From Macrostomum hystrix (taxonomy: Eukaryota; Platyhelminthes; Macrostomidae), in contig CATNEN010000001.1 of NCBI GenBank assembly GCA_950097015.1, positions 18,232,501 to 18,296,500 of the forward strand: a stretch of DNA of 64,000 nucleotides, written 5' to 3'. Below the pieces are notes generated by a model. It ran no database searches. It was not told the origin of the DNA and saw only the letters and a list, made by a program, of their open reading frames with translations. The position numbers and the translations under genes were made by a program. Positions 10,936-21,187 of the stretch are shown here, piece after piece. Within the stretch, counting starts at the first letter, position 1; every line of letters starts with the position of its first letter.

Positions 10936-11029
10936 TATGTGACCAGCAGTTCTCAGATGCACTGATGTAAGGAAAGCATTTGCTATAGGTAGTACTGCCT
11001 TAAGCCAGTCAAAAATGCCACCATTCCAG
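10936..11029 (-). CDS. coding exon of an unrecognised minus-strand gene
   Basis: Minus-strand acceptor (ccttatcacactag) before 11029 and strong donor (CACATA|gtaagt) after 10936 bound 94 nt. These encode, after one base, 31 residues: WNGGIFDWLKAVLPIANAF followed by a short amphipathic segment. The other two frames contain stops. It is likely an internal exon of the same minus-strand gene as 9088-9202, with SINEs filling the intron. No family is recognised. Confidence 0.45.
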
Positions 11030-11514
11030 CTAGTGTGATAAGGACCTGTTTAAGAATGATGAATATTTTGAAAAACTTGTTATTATTAGCCATTTAAATT
11101 AGTCTGATAAAAAATGTTCGAGCTACAATTGAAAATTTAGTAACTCACCAGTCAGCTGAATTTATTTAATAGAAAAAACTCTTGCCGAACCTATAGTCCT
11201 TGTTTAATTTTCGTCTGTCATTCAATTTCTTTTATTTGTTCAATTCCTTCGAGATTCTTTTGATTGCTTCTCATTTGATTCCTCTGAGATTTCAGTGCCG
11301 AGTGCTCTTAAAAATCGATAATCTTACAAAGATCTGATCATACGAAGATACGAATTTAATTAAAACCAATTAATTTCAGGTCACTTAATATCAGGTCAAT
11401 TAATATCACTAATCTATAGTGATATCTGAACGTTTGAAACATCGAGTTCAGTGTAGACAGATTTGCATTGTTCAGTTTCACCCTGGTCTCTTAGTCCGCG
11501 GACTAGTGATATAA

Positions 11515-11612
11515 TGAAGAAAAATAAAACGCAGCAGCCGCAGCAGCAGCAGCCGCAGCAGCATCAGCAGCAGCAGCACCAGTAGCAGCAGCAGCAGGGC
11601 CCTGGCTCACCG
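11515..11612. repeat. CAG/CCG trinucleotide repeat
   Basis: Imperfect (cagcagccg)n of about 95 bp. Read from ATG 11515 it would give a 23-residue Gln/Pro/His peptide ending in TAG, too simple to call a gene. Confidence 0.7.
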
Positions 11613-11668
11613 TGGCTTCTTGAGCCACACACGGTAGGCCAGGGCAGCCGAGTAGTGGTGTGGAAGGT

Positions 11669-11722
11669 GAAGGTAGGTGCCGGGGCATCTACCAACTTCA
11701 CCCCGCTCCGGCACCTACCTTC
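11669..11722. other. 15-bp perfect stem-loop
   Basis: GAAGGTAGGTGCCGG (11669-11683) is exactly complementary to CCGGCACCTACCTTC (11708-11722) across a 24-nt loop. GGGG/CCCC inside the loop offers an alternative pairing. An AATAAA follows within ~15 nt. It may be an RNA hairpin or a small foldback element. Confidence 0.6.
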
Positions 11723-11739
11723 GGGCGGTGATAAATAAA

Positions 11740-12605
11740 AGGTTTGTTAAACCACGTACTTTTTGCTATTTTATACTAATGGTTCTTCGCAATTATTGAC
11801 AGTTTTTTTAAATAATTCTTAAAATATACTTTTAAACGTCCTAAAAAACTATACCCGGTTTTGCAGGTTTTACTTTCCTTAAAAAGTTCACATTGGTGCT
11901 AGGTGATAAAACTAAATATCTTTCTAGCCATTAGCTACACGTCATTGTTTAACATGCTGAAATTCACACCACAAATGCTAACACAAAATTACAATAAAGC
12001 AAAATGCATGCACTCACATTTAATGACAGTAGCTAAATGCTATAACGTTAGTCTTTTTGTCGTACGTGCCGCACTTCGTGTTTAACCATGCAGCTCATTC
12101 CATAAGCCAACCCCAAGCATTTGCTTAGAGTTGGATGCATGCCCTTGTTGCCTTTGGATAAAGCATTTATTAAAGGTGCATGTTTTTACTAAATAATGAT
12201 ATTTGCGCCTTAAAACTCATTTTCGCCTTTCAGAGCACTACACAAACTAATATTCAGAACGTACAGATCGATCTGCAGCGCAGCGCCATAGGATTCTTGG
12301 ATATCTATGCCTTCGTGTCTTTATTTATTTCACACTTATTTATTTATTACATGCACTGCATGCATTAAGAATTTATAAAATGCTTTAGCTTTGCACGACA
12401 ACAAACATATTTATTGAGCTATTGCACCTTGCTTTGTGTTTCTGCACTTAATATGCATGCATGCAATTAGCTTCTTAGAATCACTTTATATAATAATAGC
12501 TGGCTATATCGCATCTGTCCCTTAAAGGCTTGCTGAAATGTAGCTGAAGTTCATAGTTGACCAGGGATCAAATTTCAACCGAAAGCAAAAACTGTATACT
12601 GTCAA
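11740..12605. other. AT-rich interval
   Basis: Short ORFs here have the composition of non-coding DNA, and atgcatgc-rich words recur. No gene, SINE or array is supported. Confidence 0.4.
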
Positions 12606-12631
12606 ATTCCAATTTTAGTTTTCCCCGTTCC

Positions 12632-12720
12632 AGAAAATCCTGAGACGTGTGTTGCAAGGTGGTCGGCAGAAAATGTACCGACGATCGACATCGCTCTTAG
12701 CTTTTACCTCGGATGTACAG
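12632..12720 (+). CDS. possible isolated coding exon
   Basis: A pyrimidine-rich acceptor (agttttccccgttccag) precedes 12632 and a donor (TACAG|gtatgc) follows about 12720. Read in phase 0 the interval encodes a basic peptide (KILRRVLQGGRQKMYRRS...). A second frame and one minus frame are also open, so the call is weak. No partner exon was identified. Confidence 0.25.
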
Positions 12721-13033
12721 GTATGCAGTTACTAAAGGACTGCTTTTATAGGAAACAGTCGGTCTCAATTACATGTCTTCAAAATCAAGGCTTAATTACA
12801 GATGATAAGTCATGCATGGACAATATGAGAAAACACAAGAAAACAGAACAAAACATGACCGTGCCGTAAGAAACAATAATTTAGATGAGTGAAGTAGCGC
12901 AACTGACAATCAGACAATACGTGATGTAATTCGGAGTCATTGTCTGGATCATGTGATTTCTAGGGCAATGTAGGGATTTCTGAGGTATTAATTAAATTAT
13001 GGGATTTCTGATTTGGGTGTCATTTTGTCTCAG

Positions 13034-13756
13034 TCATTTTTCTAAAAAAAGTTTTACTTTCTCGTGGTCGAAGTGAAATTTGTAAAAGTGCTTGTCTCTT
13101 GGGTGGGTCTTGGTGATAAGCTTGTCCTCGTAGTAATGCCTCAGCGCTCGCTTCATCGTTTCAAAGCTCATGTCCCGCCGCTTGTGACTGCTCCAGGCCT
13201 CTGCTAGGCCGGTTGGGTTTAGAATTTGGAAAATGCCCTCCAGCTTGTTCTCCCAGCGCAAGCAGGGTGGCGACAGGTCAGCGACAGACGGAGTTTCGAG
13301 TAACTGGTACAGAAACTCCCACAGCCAAAAATTCCTGTCTGAGGTTGGGCAATGCTAAGTTTTGATAGCTAATTGTTGTTAAATACTAAAGATTCTCAAA
13401 TCCCAAATTTTCGCAGCTCAAAAACACTAACCGATGCCAGCACGCTTCTTCCTTGTTATTTTTATGACGCCTGGTGGCTGCACATGCGTTGGGAGATGCG
13501 AAGTGGGCGGATCAAGCGAATGAACCCAGCAAAGGGAGCAATCAATCGCCGAAGCATTCAGTCGCTGCTGCGGATGCTGTTGCTGTCCGATGGACCAGAT
13601 GGACTCCGATGCACTCATGGCCCCAGTGTCATCTTCGTTGGCAACCGGCTTGTACAAATCGAAGAGGGCAGCGCTTTCGTAAGATTGGAGGTCACTGAAT
13701 TCGCAGCGCATCACGGCGAAGTCCAAATTGTCTAGACTGCCCAGGTCATCGACGGG
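13034..13756 (-). CDS. ETS-domain transcription factor, TEL/Yan-like
   Basis: Two exons join in phase. Exon A runs 13756-13432 (acceptor ttattcttaccag, donor ATCG|gttagt). After a 93-nt intron, exon B runs 13338-13034 (acceptor acctcag, ending TGA). Together they encode at least 209 residues. The C-terminal ~95 are an ETS winged helix: start LWEFLYQLLE, then RWENK, GIFQILNPTGLA, and recognition helix RALRHYY with both DNA-contacting arginines. RALRHYY and the NPTGLA loop favour the ETV6/Yan branch, but the wing (KTHPRDKHFYKFHFD) is divergent. The N-terminal part is acidic and Ser/Gln-rich, followed by RKKR just before the domain. No Met begins exon A (first Met about 20 codons in), so upstream exons are expected; a solo LTR lies 180 bp upstream. 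Confidence 0.85.
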
Positions 13757-13934
13757 CTGGTAAGAATAAATGGGTTTGCGATTAGCTTGTCTCCCGTGAA
13801 CAATCAATCTAGACACTGTGTCCCATAGCTAGACAATCTAGCCACTCTCCGCAATCAAGTGTTGCTATAGTAACTGTCTTTCTAGCTATAAGCTAGCTAC
13901 CTAGAAAATCTACGAGATTTTAATTTACTCCTAG

Positions 13935-14674
13935 TGTTGTGCCGTGGTGTAATTTCACTGCTTAGCGATCTCAGGCTTGCAGTTGATTGGCGCACTGGGC
14001 ACTGTACTTTCCCTCCTCGGCTGTTTATGCTCCACTCACCCCAGTCTGTCGGGGCTCGCTGGCTTGGCTAGCTGCCCCACCCCTGTCAACGCGTCCCCCC
14101 AGCCTGATATCGCCCCACCCTCCCGCTTGCGTGACTACCTTTAAAACCCCAAGTGTTACCATGCTCGCGCAGCTGCTGATTGGTCCGGGCCGCCTCTCTC
14201 GCGCGCCGGCCAATCAGCAGCCTTCTCGCTGTTATCTTCTAAACTGGTTGTGTGGGTGGCCGGGTGGGCCCGGGGTAGCGATACCCGCGGCTTAGTCCGG
14301 CCAGCCTAAAATATATATTGGAGTGGCGCCGGTGAGGGGCTCCTTCGACCGTTTGCTCAACCCTAACCCTCCAACCGAATCTGAGACTAATTAAGATTGT
14401 ACCTTAAGGTAGTACCGACCGAGTCCCCCATCGGCGACCACCGCACAGTTAAAGTTGCAGTCTAAGAAACTGTTAAGTGAGTAACTTTGGTCTTTTTGTC
14501 ACTCATTTGCGGGTCTGGCTGGGACTGAACTGCGCCATAGGGACGGACTGATCAAGTCTCCTGACGCGACCCCACGCTCGGATTCCGAAGTCAGTCCGAC
14601 CAGCGGGCTGACGCCACCCTCGTGCTCGCTCACTGGAAGACAGGATCAGAAGGCGATCCGGCTTTGTCACAACA
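13935..14674. mobile_element. solo LTR, 740 bp
   Basis: The block begins TGTTGTG and ends CACAACA, perfect 7-bp inverted ends of the TG...CA type, and is flanked by the 4-bp direct repeat CTAG (13931-13934 and 14675-14678). There is no gag or pol on either side, so this is a recombined solo LTR. It is GC-rich and carries its own promoter. It interrupts the region immediately upstream of the ETS gene. Confidence 0.8.
14165..14320 (+). promoter_or_regulatory. LTR promoter: paired CCAAT boxes and TATA
   Basis: ctgctgattggtccgg (inverted CCAAT) near 14174 and ggccaatcagcag (direct CCAAT) near 14207 form a near-mirror pair. A TATA-like aaatatatattgg follows near 14309. Spacing is that of an NF-Y-driven Pol II promoter reading rightward, away from the minus-strand ETS gene. 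Confidence 0.5.
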
Positions 14675-14743
14675 CTAGTAGATACCCACTGTCTCCCATA
14701 GAACTACCAGTCACTGCCTCGAATCATAGATTTACCTTTAGGG

Positions 14744-14850
14744 AACTGGGGGATCATTGTCAACTGTGGGATCATTGTCAACTGGGGGATCATTGTCAAC
14801 TGGGTGATCATTGTCAACTGGGGGATAATTGTCAACTGGGGGATCATAGT
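14744..14850. repeat. 18-bp minisatellite
   Basis: About six copies of ctgggggatcattgtcaa (one atcatt/ataatt change). On the minus strand the frame reads MIPQLT repeated; the ORF there is only the array. Confidence 0.85.
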
Positions 14851-14879
14851 TATGGAATATTTAACAATTATAGAATAGT

Positions 14880-15160
14880 TAAACACGATTTAATTTGTTT
14901 TTTTTTTCATGCTTCTAAATCGCCCTTCTCTCCATCGCCTCTCTCACATTTCACTTGCTTGCTGACATCTCGTTTGCATCTCATCTCACTTAATCGGCCT
15001 CTACTTTTTACTCCCTCTTAATCCTCTCCTCTCTCATTAAGTTACTCAAAGAAAAACGATTACAGAAAAGGAAACTTTGCCCCTAAATCAGCTTTATACA
15101 ACCACACCATCCAATCGCACTCAATTGATTGACAAACCTCTAATCGACATACTGCTAGGG
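14880..15160. other. 3' flank of the 95-residue gene
   Basis: Poly-T and C/T-rich DNA downstream of the minus-strand gene. No further ORF. Confidence 0.4.
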
Positions 15161-15167
15161 CGATTCG

Positions 15168-15772
15168 TTAAGATTGATCCACGCGTGAGTTGCCTTCGCC
15201 CTCTTCCTCGCTGTCGGAGAAGGATAATTCGACGTTGACCTCAGGGACAGCGCGTTTGTTAGTCTGAAAAATTAAACATTTTTAATATTTTCTCATTCAG
15301 AAACATGAGAATGTGCATAACAGAAATTAAGACGCGGGGCCTACATGCAAAGATTATAGTGGGAGATTATAGTTGCAGAGGGGAGAAGGAGAATACTTAG
15401 AAGGACAAGTTATTGAACAGGCAGGTAACATACATTATCATTCACCTGAAGTTCAGCCGTTGATGGAATTGCGCAAGAATGTCGCTTGAATCGGACTATA
15501 AGTCCCGGGCCAGTTTCGCAGGTCACCCTGACCTGATCAGCGCGTTGGGAAGTCTGGCAATGTATGCGTGCAATACGTGAGTGTACAATAGAAATATAAC
15601 AAAAGAATAAAGGAAAAGTTGTAAACTTTTTACAATCTCAAATAACCTGCTGCCTCTGAATTCTCACCTCATTGAGGGCGGTCGATACGCGCTTTAAACG
15701 AATTTTTAAACCGGGCGCTGCTGTGTCTGCACTTCCGCAGTCAGATATTAGCCACTGATCACTCATATCCAT
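15168..15772 (-). CDS. three-exon gene, 95-residue protein with repeated PGLxxRxKRxS motif
   Basis: Minus-strand exons 15772-15668, 15532-15446 and 15263-15168 have consensus sites (GAG|gtgaga, gatcag|GTC, CAG|gtgaat, ttttcag|ACT) and join in phase 0. They give 95 codons from an ATG to TAA with no internal stop. Introns are 135 and 182 nt. Exons 1 and 2 each encode a Cys followed by PGL-x2-R-x-KR-x-S (residues 20-30 and 44-54), suggesting exon duplication. Exon 3 encodes an acidic Ser/Glu tail (SDSEEEGEGNS) typical of casein-kinase-2 sites. No signal peptide or membrane segment is present; a small basic-acidic nuclear or cytosolic protein is likely. I do not recognise the family. Confidence 0.65.
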
Positions 15773-15799
15773 GAAATATTAAATACTTTTGTGATGAAA

Positions 15800-16630
15800 A
15801 TAAATCGCAAAATAATTTCCTGTGTAATGACTCTGAACAGGTTTGGGTGGGACCGATCAAGTGGGGTGGGGAGGGGAGCACACAGACTTGTTATTTCTAG
15901 AAGTTTCTAGAAGTTGTTATTTCTAGAAGTCTCTGGGAGCACAGACCAAATGGATAAGATAAGGCTTTCCTTCTGTCTGTGGTGGGGAGACCAGTCATCA
16001 GTTTATCCGTTTTTATTTGAGCTGCTCCTTCCTCTTTTGGCCGTGCAAGTCCTGTGACTATGCAGAAGAGCTCTACTAGCTAGATGTTTACCGTTTCTAG
16101 CAGTCACTTCAATTAATGGGAACTAAGTGATTCTGGAAGCATGCTTGTTGCTAAACACTAAGCTTCTAAGTCAATGAGTACGCGTACAATAAAAGCAATT
16201 ACGAAGATAATGACACGCTTTCGAATGCCTTATAATATTAAATTCGATTTAAGAATTTCGTAAAAATGTGCGAAAGAACAAAGTTTTGGCATTAAAGTGT
16301 CAACGCGTTCTTCAGGCAACGGACGGCAAGAAAAATGGACTCCTGTTATCGGAGACCACACACCGCCTCAAATAAACCTTATCGCTTATCATTCCCGGTA
16401 TTTTTTTTGCTATTCGGACTTTGCTGCTCAATATCTTAGTCTTGTCTCTGATCCGTACGTTTGAGTTCATACAGTGAGTTTATACTTCTGAGTTACATAC
16501 GAGTTTATGCTTGCAACTCTGGGAGTATACAGTGTTTTACATTTGTACATTTTTATGTCTGTAGTCAAATTGATGCAAAACATTAACAGTCAAAATTACA
16601 TTTGCTGACAAGGGTGGAACAGAATGCGAT
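15800..16630. other. interval without a supported gene
   Basis: Contains a short direct repeat of ttatttctagaagt (15890-15930) and AT-rich sequence. No exon or ORF was supported. Confidence 0.4.
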
Positions 16631-16634
16631 TCCA

Positions 16635-19077
16635 CTAATCAACACCAGAGAGAGGAATTACCAGCCATGCCTTTCCGGTCTTGCGCGGGAACAGAAAGCA
16701 CTTCCTGTGGGGAGTGCCAGTAACAAAAGATCGTGTTTTACAATAGACTCCGATACCCAGTTTTGAGGACGGATATGGACAGTCATACAAGTCCTTTTGC
16801 AGCGACGGAATATTGCCAGTTACATGGCCACCAAGAACAGAAGTAATCCGAACAACTGAGCCATTCACGATGCAACAGTTGTCGGGCATCTTAACAGAGT
16901 ACTTAATGGGCTGAATTGGGTTGCTGACTAGTAAGTCGCGAAGTGAAAGCATTTGATTTAGCAAGTAAGATGATACAAAGCGCGTTACTCGAAGGCGACC
17001 CTTTAAGTGAGAGAGGTAGTTCTCATATGGAAAGGCCGAAAAGTCGGACACATTTCCACGTTGCCTCGCGTATTGAAACAAGTGCAAAAGAACGTGAGCA
17101 TTGTGAGTCATGAAACTGTTGCCGTACAGTTGAGCTGCGTCATACACAAAAAGTTTCATGGCAGATTCAGCGGCATCAAGAAGTTCAGGCTGTGGGCTAT
17201 CAGAGCAAAGAACATAACAGGCAAAGTGAAATAGAAGAAAATGCCTGTACAACTCTGTTGGCAGAAATTTGCGAAAAAATACGGGCCCACATACAAAGTC
17301 CACGTGCGGAACTCGCTGGCTTTGAAATGTCCGAGTTCTCGGTTGATTCTCCGAGGGCGTCTTTGGAAATTTGTCGGTGTATATAGCGCACGTGATTCGG
17401 CAAAATCAGAAAGAGCGGAAACTTGATCCGGCCTAATTTTGCGCCGCTATCCGTCATCGACCGCAAAGAGGAAGGTGAAAAGACGCCTAGCGACGCCTAG
17501 AAAGAGCAGGTGCATTGGCTCCGGTGGGCAAGCATCACGTAGTTGCAAGCCTGGCAGTGACAGGAGCGGACTTGGTTCATGCCGCTGGTTGGATTCCCTA
17601 TAGTTGTTGGCGATAAAGTCTAGTAATAATAATAATTGATTACACCTGCCCCAATCGACAGCACAGCCGCAGCTAATGCGCGGCGCATCTGAAGGCTGCG
17701 TACGGCTGTTCAGTCCATGGACTGGGGGGACGCCACACCCACCTTCAATTACCCCAGCTAATGCTGGTACCTATTTAACAGCTGGGTGAACTGAAGCACT
17801 GCAGAGTTAAGTGTCTTGCTAAAGGACACAAAATTCGCAAAAGCACACACACATACACACAACCCCATGCACACACACGCACCTATTAAAACGGTAATCC
17901 TCAGCTGTGCGACACTCTCCGACTTCGACAGGGTAGACTATTCGCCGGTCGACCGTCTGGGCTACCACTCTGCAGTAGGGGCAGCCGTGATATGCGTTTT
18001 GGCCCAAAGTTGCGGTGATGAAGGACCGCGCTGGCGTGTCGCAAATGAACGTGATGTTCCTGATGTGGATTAGCACCCCATCAACTTCGACAAAGTCGGT
18101 CATGAAGGACTGCAGCTCCTTGAGGAAGTCGGCCAGGTACTCGGTAAGAGGTGGTTTACCCAACCCAGCATACACAGCAACAGGAAGTGGGCGACAGAAT
18201 CTCGAAAACTTAACGATAATAGGCCATGCCGCGTAATTTGACGAATTGTAAATCGGCATTCCGTCAATGCCAACATCAATGTCCAGTTCCAACCTTGCTC
18301 TGTCATTCTGGGTGGCTTCCGGATTTCCAAGATCCAACATGCCGCCGCGAATCAGGAACGTCAGGTTCGAAGCAATACCGATGTAGGAAAAGTGTCCACT
18401 ACCTATGGTGTACTTTTGTATTTGTACTGCTTCAGCCGAATGTTCTTTGCGCAGACGGTGCACTGTTCTTGCGACCGGCAGGCCTCGGCAGACTAGAGCA
18501 TTGAGCAGGAACTGCATCGCTCGATGTGAGATGTTGTAACGAACGAAGAATATTAGAAGCTCCTCATTCAGGCTCTCCAATGATGGCTTTGCTGTTTGGC
18601 CTGGGTCCCCATCTTCCGCATCTGTTGACAAGTGATCGGCGTAGTCGAACTCATCAGCCTCACTTTCGTCGAAAGCCTCGTTAATAGCTGATAAATGCAT
18701 GGGGTCACAGGCATTGACACCGGCACTGGTAGAATCAGGCCGCGATTCCTCAGGTGGAATGAGGCTTGCGCCATCTGCATGGGAAGATGCAACCTCCTGA
18801 TTGAAAATAATGAGGAAAAAAAGAAGACGATGAAACTGTGCATAAAATTCCAGGCAATCAATCAAACCTAGCACCCTGTCAATCCTGCCTGTCTGCCCCA
18901 CCCTCGTCAAATTTCTTCACAAACTTGCATGAAACTTAAATATAAACTCAATAAAAATTGAAAACTCACTTGGTCCATTTCTACATCACTGTCCGCAAAG
19001 TCAAGTAGGTGCTTTGTGAACCAATTTTGAAAGTTTCGTCGTGGGTTCGTGTCGCCTTTAGTCCGTCTTTTAGACAT
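16635..19077 (-). pseudogene. EnSpm/CACTA-type transposase gene, interrupted
   Basis: Exon 1 (19077-18970, ATG, donor CCAA|gtgagt) joins in phase to exon 2 (18796 to about 17883). Exon 2 encodes an acidic linker and then the transposase core: IDGMPIYNSS, a Trp-Pro motif, VAVYAGLGKP and FICDTPARSF...CPYC, matching the conserved D-containing motifs of EnSpm/CACTA (tnp2-like) transposases. The third exon (about 17446-16635) encodes the C-terminal block with GP...LPTELYRHFLLFH, NAHVLLHL and FSAFPYENYLSHLKG. It carries a one-base frameshift near 17283: the conserved WTLYVGP segment is in one frame and VFFRKFLPTEL in the next. A microsatellite and repeat R1 fill the intron. No CACTA termini were located. 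Likely dead. Confidence 0.7.
17640..17838 (+). repeat. dispersed repeat R1 inside the EnSpm gene
   Basis: Same family as 10460-10665 (shared gacagcacagc.g, cagtccatggactgggggga, aacagctgggtgaactgaag, aaaggacacaaa), followed by a (CA)n-rich stretch to 17880. It lies between coding blocks of the transposase, so it inserted into an intron or disrupted the gene. Confidence 0.7.
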
Positions 19078-19199
19078 TTTGTATACCAGCTTATACATCT
19101 GTATATGCCTACATGGCAGGATATATGACATGTTTTTTACATGTCTACGAACCTGACCTGACGTTGTCTTAATACGTGAATCAGTTATCATATAAATGT

Positions 19200-19905
19200 G
19201 CAAATGGTTGTATCAGGATATGGCAACTAAAGAAATGTGATTCCGATTCAGACTGTCTATATGTCTGTCCTTTTAAATCTCAACAATTATTCACATACTT
19301 ACTATATAAAATATAAATATACAATATTCAATATACAATAATATACAATAGTTCGATTCCCGACTCCACTGAAACAATTTGTAGTACGTGTTTGTGAGGT
19401 ATAAAAATTATTCGTCTTCCTTTCTATTATTTTCCTACATGCTTTAGAAACGCGCTTAGTTATTTACGTTGAGTATAGTAAGTATAGTACACAATGATAT
19501 TTCTTGCTATGTATTTAAATTTGTAATTTTTTACCACATGTCTATGTTGCCTGTTGTGCGTTGTATTTCTGCAAAGGCATTTTATACTTTGCTTTCTGTA
19601 TTTTTGTATGAATTCTTCAATAATCCTAATTTTATAGCAAGTTCTGTCTTGCTTACTTCTATTTCAAGTTGTTCTTATTTTATAACTTGCAAATGTTTAA
19701 TGAATTGTCTTTTTCTGTTATATTGTATCTGTGAAATAATGAAATGAGTAACGTATTTGCAAATAAAAATTAATAAGAATATACGATGACATTCATTTTT
19801 TAAAGAAGAAAATTAAAATACTTTTGTTCATGTTTAATAAGTTATTTAAAGGAATACGAGAGAATAATTATTACGATTTTTCATTCAGAGCTACACTACT
19901 AATAG
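19200..19905. other. AT-rich interval
   Basis: ORFs here (for example 19469-19747) are Phe/Ile/Leu/Cys-rich, as AT-rich non-coding DNA gives. A truncated tRNA-like 3' piece (agttcgattcccgactcc) is at 19350. Confidence 0.4.
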
Positions 19906-19924
19906 TAGTATTCACAACATTGTA

Positions 19925-20061
19925 CAATGGTCCGAAATTGGTCCTCCGTCGGCCGACGGCGGACGTCCGCCGGACTAAATTTCTGCGTACAATAGACCAA
20001 AAGTCAAAGTCCGGCGGACCCAAAAAATCATCGTCCGCCGGACGATGTTTTTTACACCGGG
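19925..20061. repeat. GTCCGCCGGAC foldback repeat
   Basis: GTCCGGCGGAC and GTCCGCCGGAC form a perfect 11-bp inverted repeat (about 20010-20044), and a third copy is near 19965. The right end (gatgttttttacaccggg) is the reverse complement of the element edge at 6061. It abuts, and apparently truncates, the LTR fragment that starts at 20062. Confidence 0.6.
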
Positions 20062-20261
20062 CACTTCTACAGGAGACTAGACAGATCCGAGGCAAGGGGA
20101 ATCGGCGGCTACTTAATTCACCTCCGCCCCAAGCCTGGCCCTAAGATTAATGATTGTGTTCTGCGGCCAGCTGCTATGTGGGTCGCGATTATTTGGCTAC
20201 TAAAAATTGGAAAAATTCCGCTGGCTCACATTCCCACTCGATTCCCGCAGCACACTCCACA
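20062..20261 (-). mobile_element. truncated 3' LTR (first 200 bp)
   Basis: Matches 28972-29171 base for base as read and ends in the LTR terminus CACTCCACA. The remaining ~2.1 kb of the LTR is missing at the 20061/20062 junction. The identity implies a recent insertion or recent conversion. Confidence 0.75.
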
Positions 20262-20469
20262 CATCACTCCACCTTCGCTCACTTTCACGTAAGACACTTA
20301 CGTGCCTTCTGACAGTAGTAGCGGGGTGTCTCGAGAATCGAGGGAAAAAATGATAATAAGTACCTACAACATACTGTATAGAACCCTAAGAAGAATTCCG
20401 CTAGAGAAGAAATCCTAGATTATCGTACGTAAAATACTGCTATAAATAGATTTGTGCGAGAGTGCAAAA

Positions 20470-20985
20470 CGGTCGGCGCCCCTAGCGACTAAGGGATAAA
20501 GTCCTGAGGGGAGGTGGGTGCGCATTCCGGCTGAGTTAAAGTTGTTCTCGTTGCCCAGGGGTGCCGTGTCCCGGCTCGCCTTCTCCTCCAGGTGGCTGCA
20601 GCTGTCCCCGTCTTTCCCTGCCCGGCTTGGTCTCGGTTGCGCAATCCTGGGAGGCTCCGGCCGTTTTCTTCTTAAGTCCGAGGGTCCGGCCGTACTCTTC
20701 TCCAGGTGGCTCCAGGTTGGTTGGCCCGTTCGCGCCTTCCCGATTCCGTTGCCGGGCCGTGGTAGCCTCTTGTTCGCCGCGCGCCCAGGTGTTCTCAGCT
20801 GGCTAGGCCCGAAAATTCTCGTCGGGCCGGTTGCCTAGCCGTTGCGCGCAGCCCAATCGGCGCTGCAGCTGGTTGCAGCTGGGAAAAACCGCTGCTCAGG
20901 CCGCTTTGCGATGCTGTTGCCGGCCGCAGGGTCTCCTCACCGAAAAGGTCAGGGCCCTAACAACTAAACTGTTACCATGGGCCCC
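20470..20985. other. GC-rich stretch of the internal region
   Basis: CpG- and pyrimidine-rich, with repeated tctccaggtggct words. ORFs in it are by-products of base composition. It lies directly upstream of the promoter of the 82-residue gene. Confidence 0.4.
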
Positions 20986-21016
20986 ATAAACTGGTTCTGC
21001 CCGGAATTCCCACTTT

Positions 21017-21100
21017 GTTCCCATTGGCTGGCGGTTAGACCGCCACGTCTCTCTAAATTAGCCCTATAAAAACAAACACTTGACGCCCCATTAACTTCAA
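21017..21100 (+). promoter_or_regulatory. CCAAT and TATA promoter of the 82-residue gene
   Basis: An inverted CCAAT (cccattggctgg, about 21016-21027) lies ~40 bp before TATAAAAA (21065-21072). Transcription should start near 21095, giving a leader of ~95 nt before the ATG at 21188. Confidence 0.55.
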
Positions 21101-21187
21101 GCCTGTTATCTCGTAAACAACTATCCGACTGCAATTTTCGCTAAGTTTCGGACATTATTGCTCGTGCACCAACCATTGCCCGCGATC

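Noticed and set aside
20518-20838. ORFs in the CpG-rich stretch upstream of the 82-residue gene
   Set aside because: Two frames are open simply from lack of A; residues are Pro/Gly/Ser/Arg low complexity with no splice support.
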